Shown here piece after piece: positions 8,306 to 18,588 of a DNA stretch of 64,000 nt. The notes below the pieces were generated by a model. The model saw only the letters and a list, made by a program, of their open reading frames with translations, was not told the DNA's origin and ran no database searches. The stretch covers positions 62,001 through 126,000 of the forward strand of contig JALHLR010000002.1 in NCBI GenBank assembly GCA_022844475.1, in the 5' to 3' direction. The first letter of the stretch is position 1. Each line of letters begins with the position of its first letter. This DNA is from Hyphomonadaceae bacterium (GTDB lineage Bacteria; Pseudomonadota; Alphaproteobacteria; Caulobacterales; Hyphomonadaceae). The translations under genes and the position numbers were made by a program.

Positions 8306-9148
8306 ATGAACGTCGAACTCGCCGAAGAACGCATTCTGCTCCTGCCCGACGTGCTCGGCGCCGCGCAGGCCGAGTCACACGCATGGTCGAAGCGCACGGA
8401 CGCCTTCGGCGCCTTCGCGAGACTCGGCGGCCTCCTGCAGAAGCCGAAGGACGAGGATTTCGAGATCGTCTATCGCGAGTTGCGCCTGCAGCCCTTCTGG
8501 CGCCTCAGCGCCGCGACGACCTACGTCTACGAACGCCAGCGCGAACACAGGCTGAAGGTGTCAGGCGAGGTCCAGTCGGTTGCAATCGGCGGGCAGGCGT
8601 TTGCGGCCACCGACAAGCAAGCGACGATCACTGTCACCGAATGCTGCAACGAGAGCAGCCGGAAAGACTGGCTCTACGATGGCATCACAAAGAAGGGCGA
8701 CCTCAGCCTCAAACCCTATCTCACCTTCTCCGCGGAACCGGTCACCACGGAGGACCTCAATGCGCGTGCCCGGGCCGGCGACATTGTCGTGCCGCCGCAG
8801 GCCAAGGCGTCAATGCTGGTGCGCGAGGTGATCTCGCGCTCGATCCGCAAGATCGAGGCCGACCGCATCATCGAGGAGACAATGCGCCTCGATGCGATCG
8901 ATCTCTTCTACCGCCCCGTCTACGCCCTGCGATACAGATGGCAGCAGAAGGAAGCCGTGGTCGAGGTCGACGCCGTGACGGGTGAAACGCAGACTGGCGG
9001 GACCACGTTCGAGACCTATCTCGGCAAGCTTGTCGATCGCGACTTCCTGCTCGATGCCGGCATAGAAGCAGCCGGCATGTTCATCCCCGGCGTGAACCTC
9101 GCGAAGATCATCGTGACCCGAGGCCTCAAGCTCGGCGCGAAGGCCTGA
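8306..9148 (+). CDS. Uncharacterised cytoplasmic protein
   Basis: This 280-residue protein belongs to no family I recognise. It has no signal peptide. Residues 40-180 are charged and strand-rich, with a CC pair in TVTECCNES. A segment near 200-235 (LFYRPVYALRYRW, then VEVDAVTGE) resembles the PepSY-like or beta-rich part of uncharacterised zinc-ribbon-associated proteins. The C-terminus has a mildly hydrophobic stretch (AGMFIPGVNLAKIIV). Codon use is like its neighbours, so it is likely a real gene. Confidence 0.65.
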   Translation: MNVELAEERILLLPDVLGAAQAESHAWSKRTDAFGAFARLGGLLQKPKDEDFEIVYRELRLQPFWRLSAATTYVYERQREHRLKVSGEVQSVAIGGQAFAATDKQATITVTECCNESSRKDWLYDGITKKGDLSLKPYLTFSAEPVTTEDLNARARAGDIVVPPQAKASMLVREVISRSIRKIEADRIIEETMRLDAIDLFYRPVYALRYRWQQKEAVVEVDAVTGETQTGGTTFETYLGKLVDRDFLLDAGIEAAGMFIPGVNLAKIIVTRGLKLGAKA

Positions 9149-9158
9149 AAGGCGCTTC

Positions 9159-10142
9159 CTACTGCCTGGCCTTCATGGCCTGCTTCAGCACCGTCGTCAC
9201 GTCCAGCGACGGATCGGCGAACACGGTCGAATCCCACCGGGTCGCAAGTCGGAGGGCGTCGGCTCTGATCACATCCGGATTGTTCGCGACAAAATCCGCG
9301 ATGCTTTGCCGGACCCGGCCCCATTGGCTCTCGCGCGCGGCAGCGAGTGCGGCATCCGTTTCGATTCTGAGATCCTTCAGCTTGAGGTCGATCAGTTCGA
9401 TCATCAGCGCAGCCTGCTGCCGTCCGTCTGGGAAGGGACGGATATCGACCCACTTGGCCAGGTCGTCACGCAGCGACCGATCCTGGGACCTGTAGCCCGC
9501 AAGGATCTGCTCCTGCTCCTCATTCAACTCGTCACTGCCGCCTGTCACGCGCATGAGTTCATCGAGGTCCACATATTTCACCACAGGCGCTCGTCCTGGA
9601 TGCGCGGGCGCAAAGGCGCCCGGACCCGACTTCACCATTTCGGACAAGGCAGTCGCGAGTTCGAACTGGGGATTGAGCACGATGATGTCGTCTTCCGCAG
9701 CGCCCGACCTGTGACTTACAACCTTGCCAAACCTGTTCTGCGCCACATAATCGCCGAGCGCGGTCCTTATCTTGCTGTCCTGCTGGCCTTCCAGGCTGCC
9801 ACGCAGAATCCGAGCCTCTGTCTCCAGCGCACGCGTCGCCGAAACCAGCTGCTCCTGCAGAACATCGATCGTCCTCTTGTCCCGCGCCATTTGATTAGCG
9901 TCCGAGACAAGCTGGTTGCGCGTGATCTCGTTCATCTTCGCATTCAGCTGGCTTTGCAGGGAGGTGGCGCTTGCCCGAAGGGTAGCAAGTCCGGCCTCGA
10001 ACTGCTGCACCTCGGCCGGAGTGGTGATCAACGCCCGCGCCTTGTCTATGTCGATGTAGACCTCCAGACCGGCGGCTTGCTGAGCCTCAGCCGCGCCAGA
10101 GGCGGCAAACACCGCCATCGACAGAATTGTCCACCGGATCAT
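9159..10142 (-). CDS. Secreted protein with two tandem OmpH/Skp-like modules
   Basis: The start at 10142 is chosen because GGGAG lies about 8 nt upstream and it opens directly into a signal peptide (MIRWTILSM... ending AAEA). The 327-residue protein looks like two divergent Skp-type units. Each begins with a short strand (EVYIDIDKAR near 25; VVKYVDLDEL near 190), continues into a long charged helical hairpin and closes with a strand and helix (IIVLNPQFELATALSEM near 160; FADPSLDVTTVLKQAM at the end). This last piece is close to the conserved C-terminal ADPSxDIT segment of Skp. Skp-type chaperones hold unfolded outer-membrane proteins in the periplasm. Duplication inside one chain is unusual and the assignment is by eye. 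Confidence 0.65.
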   Translation of the reverse strand: MIRWTILSMAVFAASGAAEAQQAAGLEVYIDIDKARALITTPAEVQQFEAGLATLRASATSLQSQLNAKMNEITRNQLVSDANQMARDKRTIDVLQEQLVSATRALETEARILRGSLEGQQDSKIRTALGDYVAQNRFGKVVSHRSGAAEDDIIVLNPQFELATALSEMVKSGPGAFAPAHPGRAPVVKYVDLDELMRVTGGSDELNEEQEQILAGYRSQDRSLRDDLAKWVDIRPFPDGRQQAALMIELIDLKLKDLRIETDAALAAARESQWGRVRQSIADFVANNPDVIRADALRLATRWDSTVFADPSLDVTTVLKQAMKARQ

Positions 10143-10221
10143 CGTCACCGCTCCCCCATTCTGCGAGCAACTTAGCCGGGTTGCGCGCGGGCGCAACAGC
10201 CAGCCCGCAGCCGGAGATGCA

Positions 10222-10695
10222 CTAAGCCAGCCGGATCTTCAGCATACCCTGCTCGGACCCGGTCACCACGATCGCATCGCCCTCGACAATCACCGCGTCG
10301 TCGGACTGCAGCGCCAGCCAGACCGTATCGCCGAGCTTCACCTTGCCACGGCTCATGTCGAAATTCGTGGCCGCCTCGCCGCGCTGCCCCACCATACTGG
10401 CAAAGCGGTCGTTGAGGTTTGGATGAGATGTGGACTTTGTTCGCAGGCCCTTGAACAGCGTCCGTCCCGACAGGACGAAGAGAATGGCGACCACGCCAAA
10501 GAAGGTGAGCTGCCCTTCCCAGCCATTGATGGGCGCCGGCACAATCAACATGAAGGCCGCAGTCAGGAACGCGCCCGCCGCGACCCAGAGCAGATCGAAC
10601 GTACCAACCGCGACTTCGATCGCGAGCAGCACAATGCCAAGCCCGATCCAGTGCCAGATGGTCAGCCCTTCGAGAAAGCCGATCACCATATCCAT
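10222..10695 (-). CDS. NfeD family membrane protein
   Basis: This 157-residue protein has two to three N-terminal transmembrane helices (IWHWIGLGIVLLAIEVAV, then segments to about residue 80). A small C-terminal OB-fold domain ends VEGDAIVVTGSEQGMLKIRL. This matches short NfeD/YbbK proteins, which act with SPFH proteins in membrane microdomains. It lies 3 nt downstream of the SPFH gene on the same strand, so the two are co-transcribed, as is usual for the pair. Confidence 0.88.
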   Translation of the reverse strand: MDMVIGFLEGLTIWHWIGLGIVLLAIEVAVGTFDLLWVAAGAFLTAAFMLIVPAPINGWEGQLTFFGVVAILFVLSGRTLFKGLRTKSTSHPNLNDRFASMVGQRGEAATNFDMSRGKVKLGDTVWLALQSDDAVIVEGDAIVVTGSEQGMLKIRLA

Positions 10696-10698
10696 GAC

Positions 10699-11697
10699 CT
10701 AGCTCCGCGTGACGAATGGACTGCCCGGCGGCCCGCCGCCACGTGGCGTCTGAGGCGGCGCGTCGGGCCCGCGCTTCACATTGTCTGTCAGCGCCTTCAC
10801 CCCCTCAATCGCGCCCACGAGCCCGGCGAAGTCAGCAGGCACGATCACGGTGCGCTGCTGCGGCGAGCTTGCAAGCTTGGCGAACGCCTCCACATATTTG
10901 AGGCCGAGGAAGTAGTTGATCGCGTTCACGTCGCCCTTGGCGATGGCTTCGGAAACAACCTCCGTCGCCTTCGCTTCCGCTTCCGCTGCCCGCTCGCGTG
11001 CTTCGGCGTCGCGGAACGCGGCCTCCCGCCGGCCCTCGGCCTCGAGAATCTGCGACTGCTTCTGGCCTTCGGCCTTGAGGATGGCGGAAGCCCGGTCGCC
11101 TTCAGCCTCGAGAATCTGCGCGCGTTTCAGGCGCTCGGCCTTCATCTGGCGTGCCATCGCTTCGGTGATGTCCGCCGGCGGCGTCAGGTCCTTGATCTCG
11201 ATTCGGGTGACCTTGACGCCCCATGGCTGCGTCGCCGCGTCGATCACGGAGAGCAGGCGCGCATTGATGTCGTCGCGATTGGACAGCACCTGGTCGAGGT
11301 CCATCGAACCGACCACCGTCCGGATGTTGGTCATGGACAGGTTACTGATCGCGCGGATCAGGTCGTTGACCTCATAGGCCGCCGGAACCGGATCGACGAT
11401 CTGCGTAAACACGACGGCGTCGCACGACACCATCGCATTGTCCTTGGTGATCACTTCCTGGGTGGGAATGTCGAGAACATTCTCCATCATGTTGAGCTTG
11501 TGACCGATGCGGTCCATGAACGGCATGATGAAGGCGAGGCCAGGCTGCAGCGTCCGCGTGTAACGCCCGAACTGCTCGACCGTATACTGATAGCCCTGCG
11601 GCACCACCTTCACGGCGCTGAAGATCAGGACCACGCCCAGCAAGACCAGCAGGACCGGCACAAAAACGGGCGCAAGACCAGCTACGTCAAAGTCCAT
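10699..11697 (-). CDS. SPFH/Band 7 (stomatin-like, QmcA-type) membrane protein
   Basis: This 332-residue protein has one N-terminal transmembrane helix (VFVPVLLVLLGVVLIFSAV), then the SPFH domain from VPQGYQYTVEQFGRY to about residue 180. A long Ala/Glu coiled coil (ILEAEGDRASAILKAEG repeats) and a Pro/Gly-rich tail follow. The start at 11697 has AGGAG 8 nt upstream, better placed than the GTG 9 nt earlier. It forms large rings in the inner membrane and probably works with the NfeD partner directly downstream in membrane protein quality control; that role is known for relatives, not shown here. Confidence 0.93.
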   Translation of the reverse strand: MDFDVAGLAPVFVPVLLVLLGVVLIFSAVKVVPQGYQYTVEQFGRYTRTLQPGLAFIMPFMDRIGHKLNMMENVLDIPTQEVITKDNAMVSCDAVVFTQIVDPVPAAYEVNDLIRAISNLSMTNIRTVVGSMDLDQVLSNRDDINARLLSVIDAATQPWGVKVTRIEIKDLTPPADITEAMARQMKAERLKRAQILEAEGDRASAILKAEGQKQSQILEAEGRREAAFRDAEARERAAEAEAKATEVVSEAIAKGDVNAINYFLGLKYVEAFAKLASSPQQRTVIVPADFAGLVGAIEGVKALTDNVKRGPDAPPQTPRGGGPPGSPFVTRS

Positions 11698-11805
11698 TCC
11701 ACCCACTCCTCAACGGCTGGTGGAGGCTAGTCATGGTGACCTGTGCGGGTCAATGGCGGGGCCTGCCCGGCCCCGCCTGACATGCGTCTGTCGCGAGCCG
11801 CAGGC

Positions 11806-12288
11806 CTAGAGCTTGCCCATCATGTAGTCGGCCGACGAGACGTCGAACTCGCCCGGCTTCTCGACATTGAGCTGCTTCACGACACCGTCCTCGACGATCA
11901 TGGAATAGCGCTGCGAGCGCGAGCCCATGCCGAATTTGGAACCGTCCATCTCGAGACCGATCGCCTTTGCGAAGGCCCCATTGCCGTCAGCCAGCATGAC
12001 AACGTCATCGCCGACCTTCTGGTCCTTGCCCCAGGCGTTCATGACGAACACATCGTTCACCGACACGCAGGCGATCGTGTCGATGCCCTTGGCGCGAAAC
12101 TCCGCGGCCTTCTCGGTGTAGCCCGGCAGGTGGCGCGCCGAGCAGGTCGGCGTAAAGGCGCCCGGCACCGCGATCAGCGCGACTTTCTTGCCGGCGGTCA
12201 GTTCGGCGACGGTCATGCCGCCCGGCTTGCCGTCTTTCATCACGCCAAAGGTCGCTTCCGGCAACTTGTCGCCTACCTTGATCGTCAT
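11806..12288 (-). CDS. Peroxiredoxin, Prx5 type
   Basis: This 160-residue thiol peroxidase has its peroxidatic Cys in the motif PGAFTPTCSARHLPGY and the family block MGSRSQRYSMIVEDGVV. These identify the Prx5/AhpE-like type with atypical disulfide chemistry. It reduces hydrogen peroxide and organic peroxides, usually with glutathione/glutaredoxin in proteobacteria; a glutathione reductase is also in this window (50551-51930). The start at 12288 has AGGA about 8 nt upstream. It is divergent from yqgE. Confidence 0.94.
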   Translation of the reverse strand: MTIKVGDKLPEATFGVMKDGKPGGMTVAELTAGKKVALIAVPGAFTPTCSARHLPGYTEKAAEFRAKGIDTIACVSVNDVFVMNAWGKDQKVGDDVVMLADGNGAFAKAIGLEMDGSKFGMGSRSQRYSMIVEDGVVKQLNVEKPGEFDVSSADYMMGKL

Positions 12289-12406
12289 GGCCCGTGTCCT
12301 TCGAGAGAATTGATGAGTGAGAGAGCATCTAGTCGATTTTTCGACAAAAGCGAATCCGTTTCGCCCGGCCGATAGCCGCTTGCAATGCCCGCCGCGAAGG
12401 ACCAGC

Positions 12407-13003
12407 ATGTCTCATCCGTTCGACCCTGAGAGGCCCCTTCGCTTGGAAGGTTCACTTGCCGGAAAGCTGCTGATCGCCGCCCCGGCGATCGAGGACCCCC
12501 GGTTCAGCCGGGCGGTCATCCTCGTGTGCACACACAATGCAGACCACGCGATGGGCATCGTGCTGAACAAGGCGAGCGAGGAAGACAGTCTGCCCGAGCT
12601 GCTCGACCAGCTCGGTGTCGACGGTCATGACGCGCCCGAAGATGCACACATCCTGATGGGTGGGCCCGTCGGCCGTGAGCGCGGCTTCGTGCTTCACTCG
12701 GAAGACTATGACAGCGAAGGCGCGACGCTGGCGGTCTGCGAGGGCGTCTGCCTCACGGCGACCCGCGACATCCTGCACGCGATGACGTCCGACCACCCGC
12801 CGGAGCGTTTTGTCCTGGCGCTCGGCTATTCCGGCTGGGGCGCCGGGCAGCTGGAAATGGAGCTGGCCGAGAATGTCTGGCTTGTCGGCGAGCCGGATGT
12901 GGCGCTGGTTTATGACCCCTCGCTTGACACCAAATGGAGCCGCGCCCTCGCCCGGATCGGCATTTCGCCCGACCGCCTGCAGATTTCGGGCGGAAGAGCC
13001 TGA
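12407..13003 (+). CDS. YqgE/AlgH family protein (DUF179)
   Basis: This 198-residue protein has the YqgE signature blocks: LAGKLLIAAPAI near the N-terminus, MGIVLNKAS, LMGGPVGRERGFVLHS and ALGYSGWGAGQLEMEL. The family is widespread and often sits near ruvX. Its biochemical role is unsettled despite the historic AlgH regulator name. The start at 12407 has GAAGGA just upstream and removes an implausible 30-residue extension. Confidence 0.93.
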   Translation: MSHPFDPERPLRLEGSLAGKLLIAAPAIEDPRFSRAVILVCTHNADHAMGIVLNKASEEDSLPELLDQLGVDGHDAPEDAHILMGGPVGRERGFVLHSEDYDSEGATLAVCEGVCLTATRDILHAMTSDHPPERFVLALGYSGWGAGQLEMELAENVWLVGEPDVALVYDPSLDTKWSRALARIGISPDRLQISGGRA

Positions 13004-13085
13004 AAGCTTGAGTTAGCGGGCGAGGCCGTCTAGGGCAGGCGCGTGGGAATTTTCCCCCACGACGTGCTTTCCCGAGGGACTCGCA

Positions 13086-13373
13086 GTGAGCGTCGACAAG
13101 AACACGGTTCGCAAGGTTGCCCGGCTGGCCCGCATCGCCGTTCCGGAGGAACGTCTCGAGCCGCTGGCCGGCGAACTCAACGGCATCCTCGCCTGGATCG
13201 AGCAGCTGAACGAAGTCAATGTGGACGGCGTCGAGCCGATGACCACGCCGGTTGCGATGACGCTGCCGATGCGTGAGGACGTCATCTCCGACGGCAATAT
13301 CCGCGACCAGGTTCTGGCCAACGCACCGAAATCCGAAGACGGCTTCTTCGTCGTGCCCAAGGTGGTCGAGTAG
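13086..13373 (+). CDS. gatC: Asp-tRNA(Asn)/Glu-tRNA(Gln) amidotransferase subunit C
   Basis: This is a 95-residue GatC. It starts with GTG and has the typical [18 protein letters not shown] helix, the [12 protein letters not shown] core and the R-x-D segment [11 protein letters not shown]. GatC wraps between GatA and GatB in the heterotrimer that amidates mischarged Glu-tRNA(Gln) or Asp-tRNA(Asn). The next gene starts immediately at the base after the stop, so they are co-transcribed. Confidence 0.95.
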   Translation: MSVDKNTVRKVARLARIAVPEERLEPLAGELNGILAWIEQLNEVNVDGVEPMTTPVAMTLPMREDVISDGNIRDQVLANAPKSEDGFFVVPKVVE

Positions 13374-13985
13374 ATGTCCGCTGAAAACGTTAGCGAGGAC
13401 CCGCGCTGGCAGACGTTCAACCAGGACGGCTTTCCCTGCTCATGCGGCGAGAGGCATGTCGGGCTGTTTCCTGTCAACATGCTGACGCCCGCCATGTGGG
13501 ACGGCCCGAAGGAGTACGCTCCCGACGAGGAGATCCGGCTCGACCGCACCTTCATCTCGGAAAGTTACTGCGTCTGGCAGGGCCAGAATTTCGCAATGCG
13601 CATGCGCCTGCCCTTGCAGATGCGCGGGGCTTCGCCTGCCGCCTTCATGTACACGGTCTGGGCGGCCGTTGAACGCGCTGACCTGGAAGCCTACATCGCA
13701 GCCAAGGCGCAGAACACTCTCAGCAACGAAGCCCGTTTCCCTGCTCGCCTGGTCAGCCGCATCGCCGGCCATCACGACACGGCCAACCTGATGGGCCTCG
13801 CCTTCCAGCAGGAAGACGGCTGGCCGCCGCTCCTCCTGCTGGCCGGGACGCAGCCTTACACGAACCGGCCTGACCATCCGCTGCTGGTTGAACAGCGACA
13901 GGGCATCGGCCTCGACCGCGCTCTCGAGCTTTTCGCCGCCTACGGCCACAACATGCGCCCCGCCGCCTCCGCCAACAACAACTGA
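13374..13985 (+). CDS. DUF2199 family protein
   Basis: This 203-residue protein has the DUF2199 pattern: CSCGERHVG near the N-terminus, FCV-like [14 protein letters not shown], a mid-protein YTVWAAVE and the C-terminal [20 protein letters not shown]. Its ATG abuts the gatC stop, and gatA starts 13 nt after its end, so it is wedged inside the gatC-gatA operon. DUF2199 proteins have no established function. Operon placement would give co-expression with the amidotransferase, but a direct link is not shown. Confidence 0.88.
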   Translation: MSAENVSEDPRWQTFNQDGFPCSCGERHVGLFPVNMLTPAMWDGPKEYAPDEEIRLDRTFISESYCVWQGQNFAMRMRLPLQMRGASPAAFMYTVWAAVERADLEAYIAAKAQNTLSNEARFPARLVSRIAGHHDTANLMGLAFQQEDGWPPLLLLAGTQPYTNRPDHPLLVEQRQGIGLDRALELFAAYGHNMRPAASANNN

Positions 13986-13998
13986 ACGCCGCACACAG

Positions 13999-15476
<1,478 letters not shown>

Positions 15477-15477
<1 letters not shown>

Positions 15478-15689
15478 TGGAGCGGCCCAAGCCCTCGCCC
15501 GCGATCATGTCGCTCATGGGCGCGATCCCTGCGATCTCCATCAGCGCGGGCCTGCTCTCCCTGTCGCCTGGCAGCGCGCTGCGGCAGGAATACTGGCCGT
15601 GGCTACCCCTGGTTACGCTGGTCGTCGGCATGGCGTTCAGCCTTTTCTTCTGGTTCGTCCTTGCACCCCGCCGCAAGCGCAAGGACTGA
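15477..15689 (+). CDS. Small membrane protein, two transmembrane helices
   Basis: This 70-residue protein has its ATG sharing one base with the gatA stop codon, so translation is probably coupled. It has two hydrophobic segments (about residues 11-28 and 37-60) and a basic C-terminal tail (APRRKRKD), predicting an inner-membrane hairpin with both ends in the cytoplasm. No family is recognised. Confidence 0.65.
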
Positions 15690-15764
15690 GCAGCGCGCCA
15701 GGTTCAGCCCAGCTAATCGAACCGTCGCGTTGACCTCGCCCCGCCTCCGGGCTTTGTGCGGCGA

Positions 15765-16565
15765 ATGATCAGTTTCGCAGATACCCTCCATCTGGACGCC
15801 GCCGGCGACAACCTCTGGCGCGGCGAGGTCGACCCCGCCTACAAGGGCTTTGGCAGCCAGTTCGGCGGCTGGACGGCGGCCGCCCTCCTGAAGGGCGTGA
15901 TGGTCGAACCCGAGACGAATGGCGATCCGCTCTCGCTCAGCGTGCTCTTCCTCGAAGCGATCGGCGACGGGCCGTACGAAATCTCGACGCGGCTGCTGCG
16001 CTCGGGCGCACGCCTGCAATTCTGGCGATCGGAACTCAGCCAGCGCGGCAAGGTCTGCGCCCACGCCCAGGCGACGTTCGGCGTGCGGCGCGAAACGACG
16101 CGCTTCACCGACGTATCGATGCCCGAGGCGCCATCGCCCGACACGCCATCGCTTGGCGAATGGGCGCCGCCCGCAGGCTTCGGCGCCCAGTTCCAGTCAC
16201 GATGGACCACGCCAACGCCCCGCTCGCCCGATCTCGACAGGACCAAGCCGGCAAGCTCGCTCGTCTGGCAACGCGACCGAGCAGGTCGTCCACTCGACAC
16301 GCTGATGCTTGCCGCGCTTGCCGACCTCGCCCCGCCCCGCGTGATCTGGAAACGCGAGATGATCTCGGGCTCGGCGACCGTATCCATGACAACGCACTTC
16401 CACGCTACGCCCGAGGAGATGACAGCCGTGGGCTCCCGCTTCGTCCTCAGCGAAGTGCACTGCCGGCGCTGCGAAGGCGGATACTTCGACCACGAGCTGA
16501 GACTCTGGTCGCCGGATGGCGCGCTGCTCGCAACGAGCGAGCAGGTGGCGGCGTTCAGGGACTAG
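15765..16565 (+). CDS. Acyl-CoA thioesterase-like (TesB-type double hotdog) protein
   Basis: The 266-residue length and the segment GFGSQFGGWTAAALLKG fit the first hotdog domain of TesB-like thioesterases. A second hotdog near residues 165-260 includes LDTLMLAALADLAPPRV and the closing strand LLATSEQVAAFRD. Such enzymes hydrolyse acyl-CoA to free acid and CoA. The ATG at 15765 is preferred; a GTG three codons earlier is possible. It ends 3 nt from the convergent phosphatase gene. Confidence 0.82.
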   Translation: MISFADTLHLDAAGDNLWRGEVDPAYKGFGSQFGGWTAAALLKGVMVEPETNGDPLSLSVLFLEAIGDGPYEISTRLLRSGARLQFWRSELSQRGKVCAHAQATFGVRRETTRFTDVSMPEAPSPDTPSLGEWAPPAGFGAQFQSRWTTPTPRSPDLDRTKPASSLVWQRDRAGRPLDTLMLAALADLAPPRVIWKREMISGSATVSMTTHFHATPEEMTAVGSRFVLSEVHCRRCEGGYFDHELRLWSPDGALLATSEQVAAFRD

Positions 16566-16568
16566 GCG

Positions 16569-17132
16569 CTACTCCGGCTTTCCGAGCAGTGCATTGAACG
16601 GGAGCTTGCCATCGGCGGGCTTGTAGCCATTGAAGTTGATGGCGCTCGCCTGCTTGATTGCCTCTTCCTCGCTGAGCCCCTTGTGCTTCACGAGGTAGGC
16701 CGCCCACATGTGGCTGGCCCGCCAGCCGACGGTGCAGTGAAGCAGCACATCGCCATCAGCCTTCGCGATGGCGTCAGCTACCTTTTCGACAGCTTCCGGG
16801 GTGTAGGGCGTGTCCGGCCCGCCGAGCGGGACGTGGACATAATTGATGCCCAGCTCCTTCGTCAGCGCCGCCTCGTCAAACGGCACCTGCCTGCGATTGT
16901 CCATCTCCGGCTGGGTGCGCAGGTTGATGATGGTCTTGACGCCCTTGGCCTTGAGATCGCGGATCGCCTGCTCGCTCGGCTGGCCAGCGACATAGACGGG
17001 GCCCACGTCGGAATACGCCATCTGATAGCCAGCCGCCCTGGCATCCAGCTTCTCGGGAAACTTGATGGCCTCCTGCGCAGAGGCGGGCGCAGCCAGCAAA
17101 CAGGCGGTCAGGGCGAGGAAGGCAAGGCGCAT
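16569..17132 (-). CDS. Secreted DUF442/tyrosine-phosphatase-like protein
   Basis: This 187-residue protein starts with a signal peptide (MRLAFLALTACLLAAPASAQ). The core contains YVAGQPSEQAIRDLKAKG and then IINLRTQPE, the start of a dual-specificity phosphatase-like fold. The active-site loop is LLHCTVGWRAS. The Cys-to-Arg spacing (C-X4-R) is one residue shorter than in classical phosphatases and matches the DUF442/BLH group. It may be a periplasmic phosphatase or a non-classical relative. The substrate is unknown. Confidence 0.8.
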   Translation of the reverse strand: MRLAFLALTACLLAAPASAQEAIKFPEKLDARAAGYQMAYSDVGPVYVAGQPSEQAIRDLKAKGVKTIINLRTQPEMDNRRQVPFDEAALTKELGINYVHVPLGGPDTPYTPEAVEKVADAIAKADGDVLLHCTVGWRASHMWAAYLVKHKGLSEEEAIKQASAINFNGYKPADGKLPFNALLGKPE

Positions 17133-17253
17133 GGGGTAGCTCCAGAAGATTTGGCCCGGATGTTTCGCGGAATAGGCCCCTGCGCCGCGCCTTTTGCAAG
17201 TGACGGCTACATCACGGATCGCGGCGCTGACGCGGGGGGGCTGATCGCCAGTC

Positions 17254-18429
17254 CTATCCCCGGCGCGGGCTGACCATTGGACCTCCCGGGGCAACTTCCG
17301 CCGAGAGCTCAGTCGCCGCTTCGAGCGAAAGACCGGACCGCGTCAACGCCTCGATCAGGGCTGCCTCGGGCGCGACATCGATATCGGGGACAACTCCAAC
17401 GGCTTCCCAGTCCTGACCAGTGACAGGATCAAACGTGCGTCCAACGGGGATGAACGCCGTGAACCCGCCGCCCAGGTCCTGGTCGCCGCCGAAATGGTTG
17501 GCGCCGAAGGTTGCCCGACCGACCAGGGTCCCGCGCCCGCTGTGCTTCATGGCGAGCGCGAAGTGTTCCGCCGCCGAGCCGGTGAAACCCGACGTCAGCA
17601 CGAAAACCCTGGCATCAATGAGACGCGAGTCGGGTCCAGCCGTCGCCCAATGCTCACGCGTGACGAAATTCGGATCCCCCTGCACCCTGCGCAGCGCGGG
17701 GCCATCGCCAACCGGAGAGCCCCCCGCTTCATCAACAGACGTCCGCGCCGCCATGGATACAAGCCGCGTCGGCGTTGCAAAAAGCCAGGGGAAAATCACG
17801 TCCATTTCGTCGAGGCCGCCACCCATATGGGTCCGCAGGTCGAAGATGATTGTGCTGGCGTCGGCGTGCGTCGCCATGAACGCGCGAGCAGCCTCAGTTG
17901 CCTCGGGCCCGCCAGGAAAGAGATTGAAGCGGACGAAAGCGATGCCAGGGGCCAGCCAGCGGGCTTGCTCGATCGCCGGCGGCGGCTCCATCCGGATCAT
18001 CCTCGGTTGACCTCCCGGAGGGGGAGGCCCGTCCGGCGTACCCGGTGGGCGTCGGATGACGATTTGCGGTCCGCCGCCGCCCTCTCCCTGAAACATCACC
18101 CGCAGGTGGCCATCGGGGGCAACGCGCTGAAGATCCTCGGTGAGCCTTCTGGCAAGATCAGTCCCGTGAATGGCATCATATCTGCCAGCATCCGCATTCG
18201 CGCGAAGCGTCGCGGCATATTGCCTGCCTTGGTCGGGATAGACGAAATCGGATTCAAGACGCGCTGCAAGATCATTGGCGATCGCTCGGGAATCAATCGT
18301 CGGTGCGGTTGCGGTGACCTGCGCAGACGCGGCAGATGACGATGGCGCGCGCCCCGTCGAACATGCCGAGAGCGCGAGGTGCGTCAGGCTGGCAACAAGC
18401 GTCGCCATAACGAATCCTGGCGGTTTCAT
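17254..18429 (-). CDS. S41 family peptidase-like lipoprotein
   Basis: This 391-residue protein starts at 18429 with GGGAG upstream and a lipoprotein signal (LALSAC). Residues 60-130 form the helical N-terminal domain (LAARLESDFVYPDQGRQYA). The peptidase core has IIFDLRTHMGGGLDEMD and FVLTSGFTGSAAEHFALAMK, where the Ser before AAE is the expected nucleophile of the S41 (tail-specific protease) family. No PDZ domain is visible. A Gly/Pro-rich loop (near 160-185) is inserted in the core. Many S41 members of this short type are secreted and of unknown substrate. Confidence 0.85.
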   Translation of the reverse strand: MKPPGFVMATLVASLTHLALSACSTGRAPSSSAASAQVTATAPTIDSRAIANDLAARLESDFVYPDQGRQYAATLRANADAGRYDAIHGTDLARRLTEDLQRVAPDGHLRVMFQGEGGGGPQIVIRRPPGTPDGPPPPGGQPRMIRMEPPPAIEQARWLAPGIAFVRFNLFPGGPEATEAARAFMATHADASTIIFDLRTHMGGGLDEMDVIFPWLFATPTRLVSMAARTSVDEAGGSPVGDGPALRRVQGDPNFVTREHWATAGPDSRLIDARVFVLTSGFTGSAAEHFALAMKHSGRGTLVGRATFGANHFGGDQDLGGGFTAFIPVGRTFDPVTGQDWEAVGVVPDIDVAPEAALIEALTRSGLSLEAATELSAEVAPGGPMVSPRRG

Positions 18430-18588
18430 CTTCGTCTCCCTCTCGCGACCGACCATGCGAAAGCAAGCACAGGCCTCCAGCACCGGAAAGGCAAGTCCTC
18501 CCGCGCCCGGACGCTGCCCAAACGCTGTCCGGACGCGATGGCGGCGCATCCGCATGACAAGCCCGGCATTTTTCGCTAGGCCACGACC

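Noticed and set aside
10423-11730. A 435-codon plus-strand frame across the NfeD/SPFH pair
   Set aside because: Antisense to two clear membrane-protein genes and rich in Arg/His/Asp with no domain.
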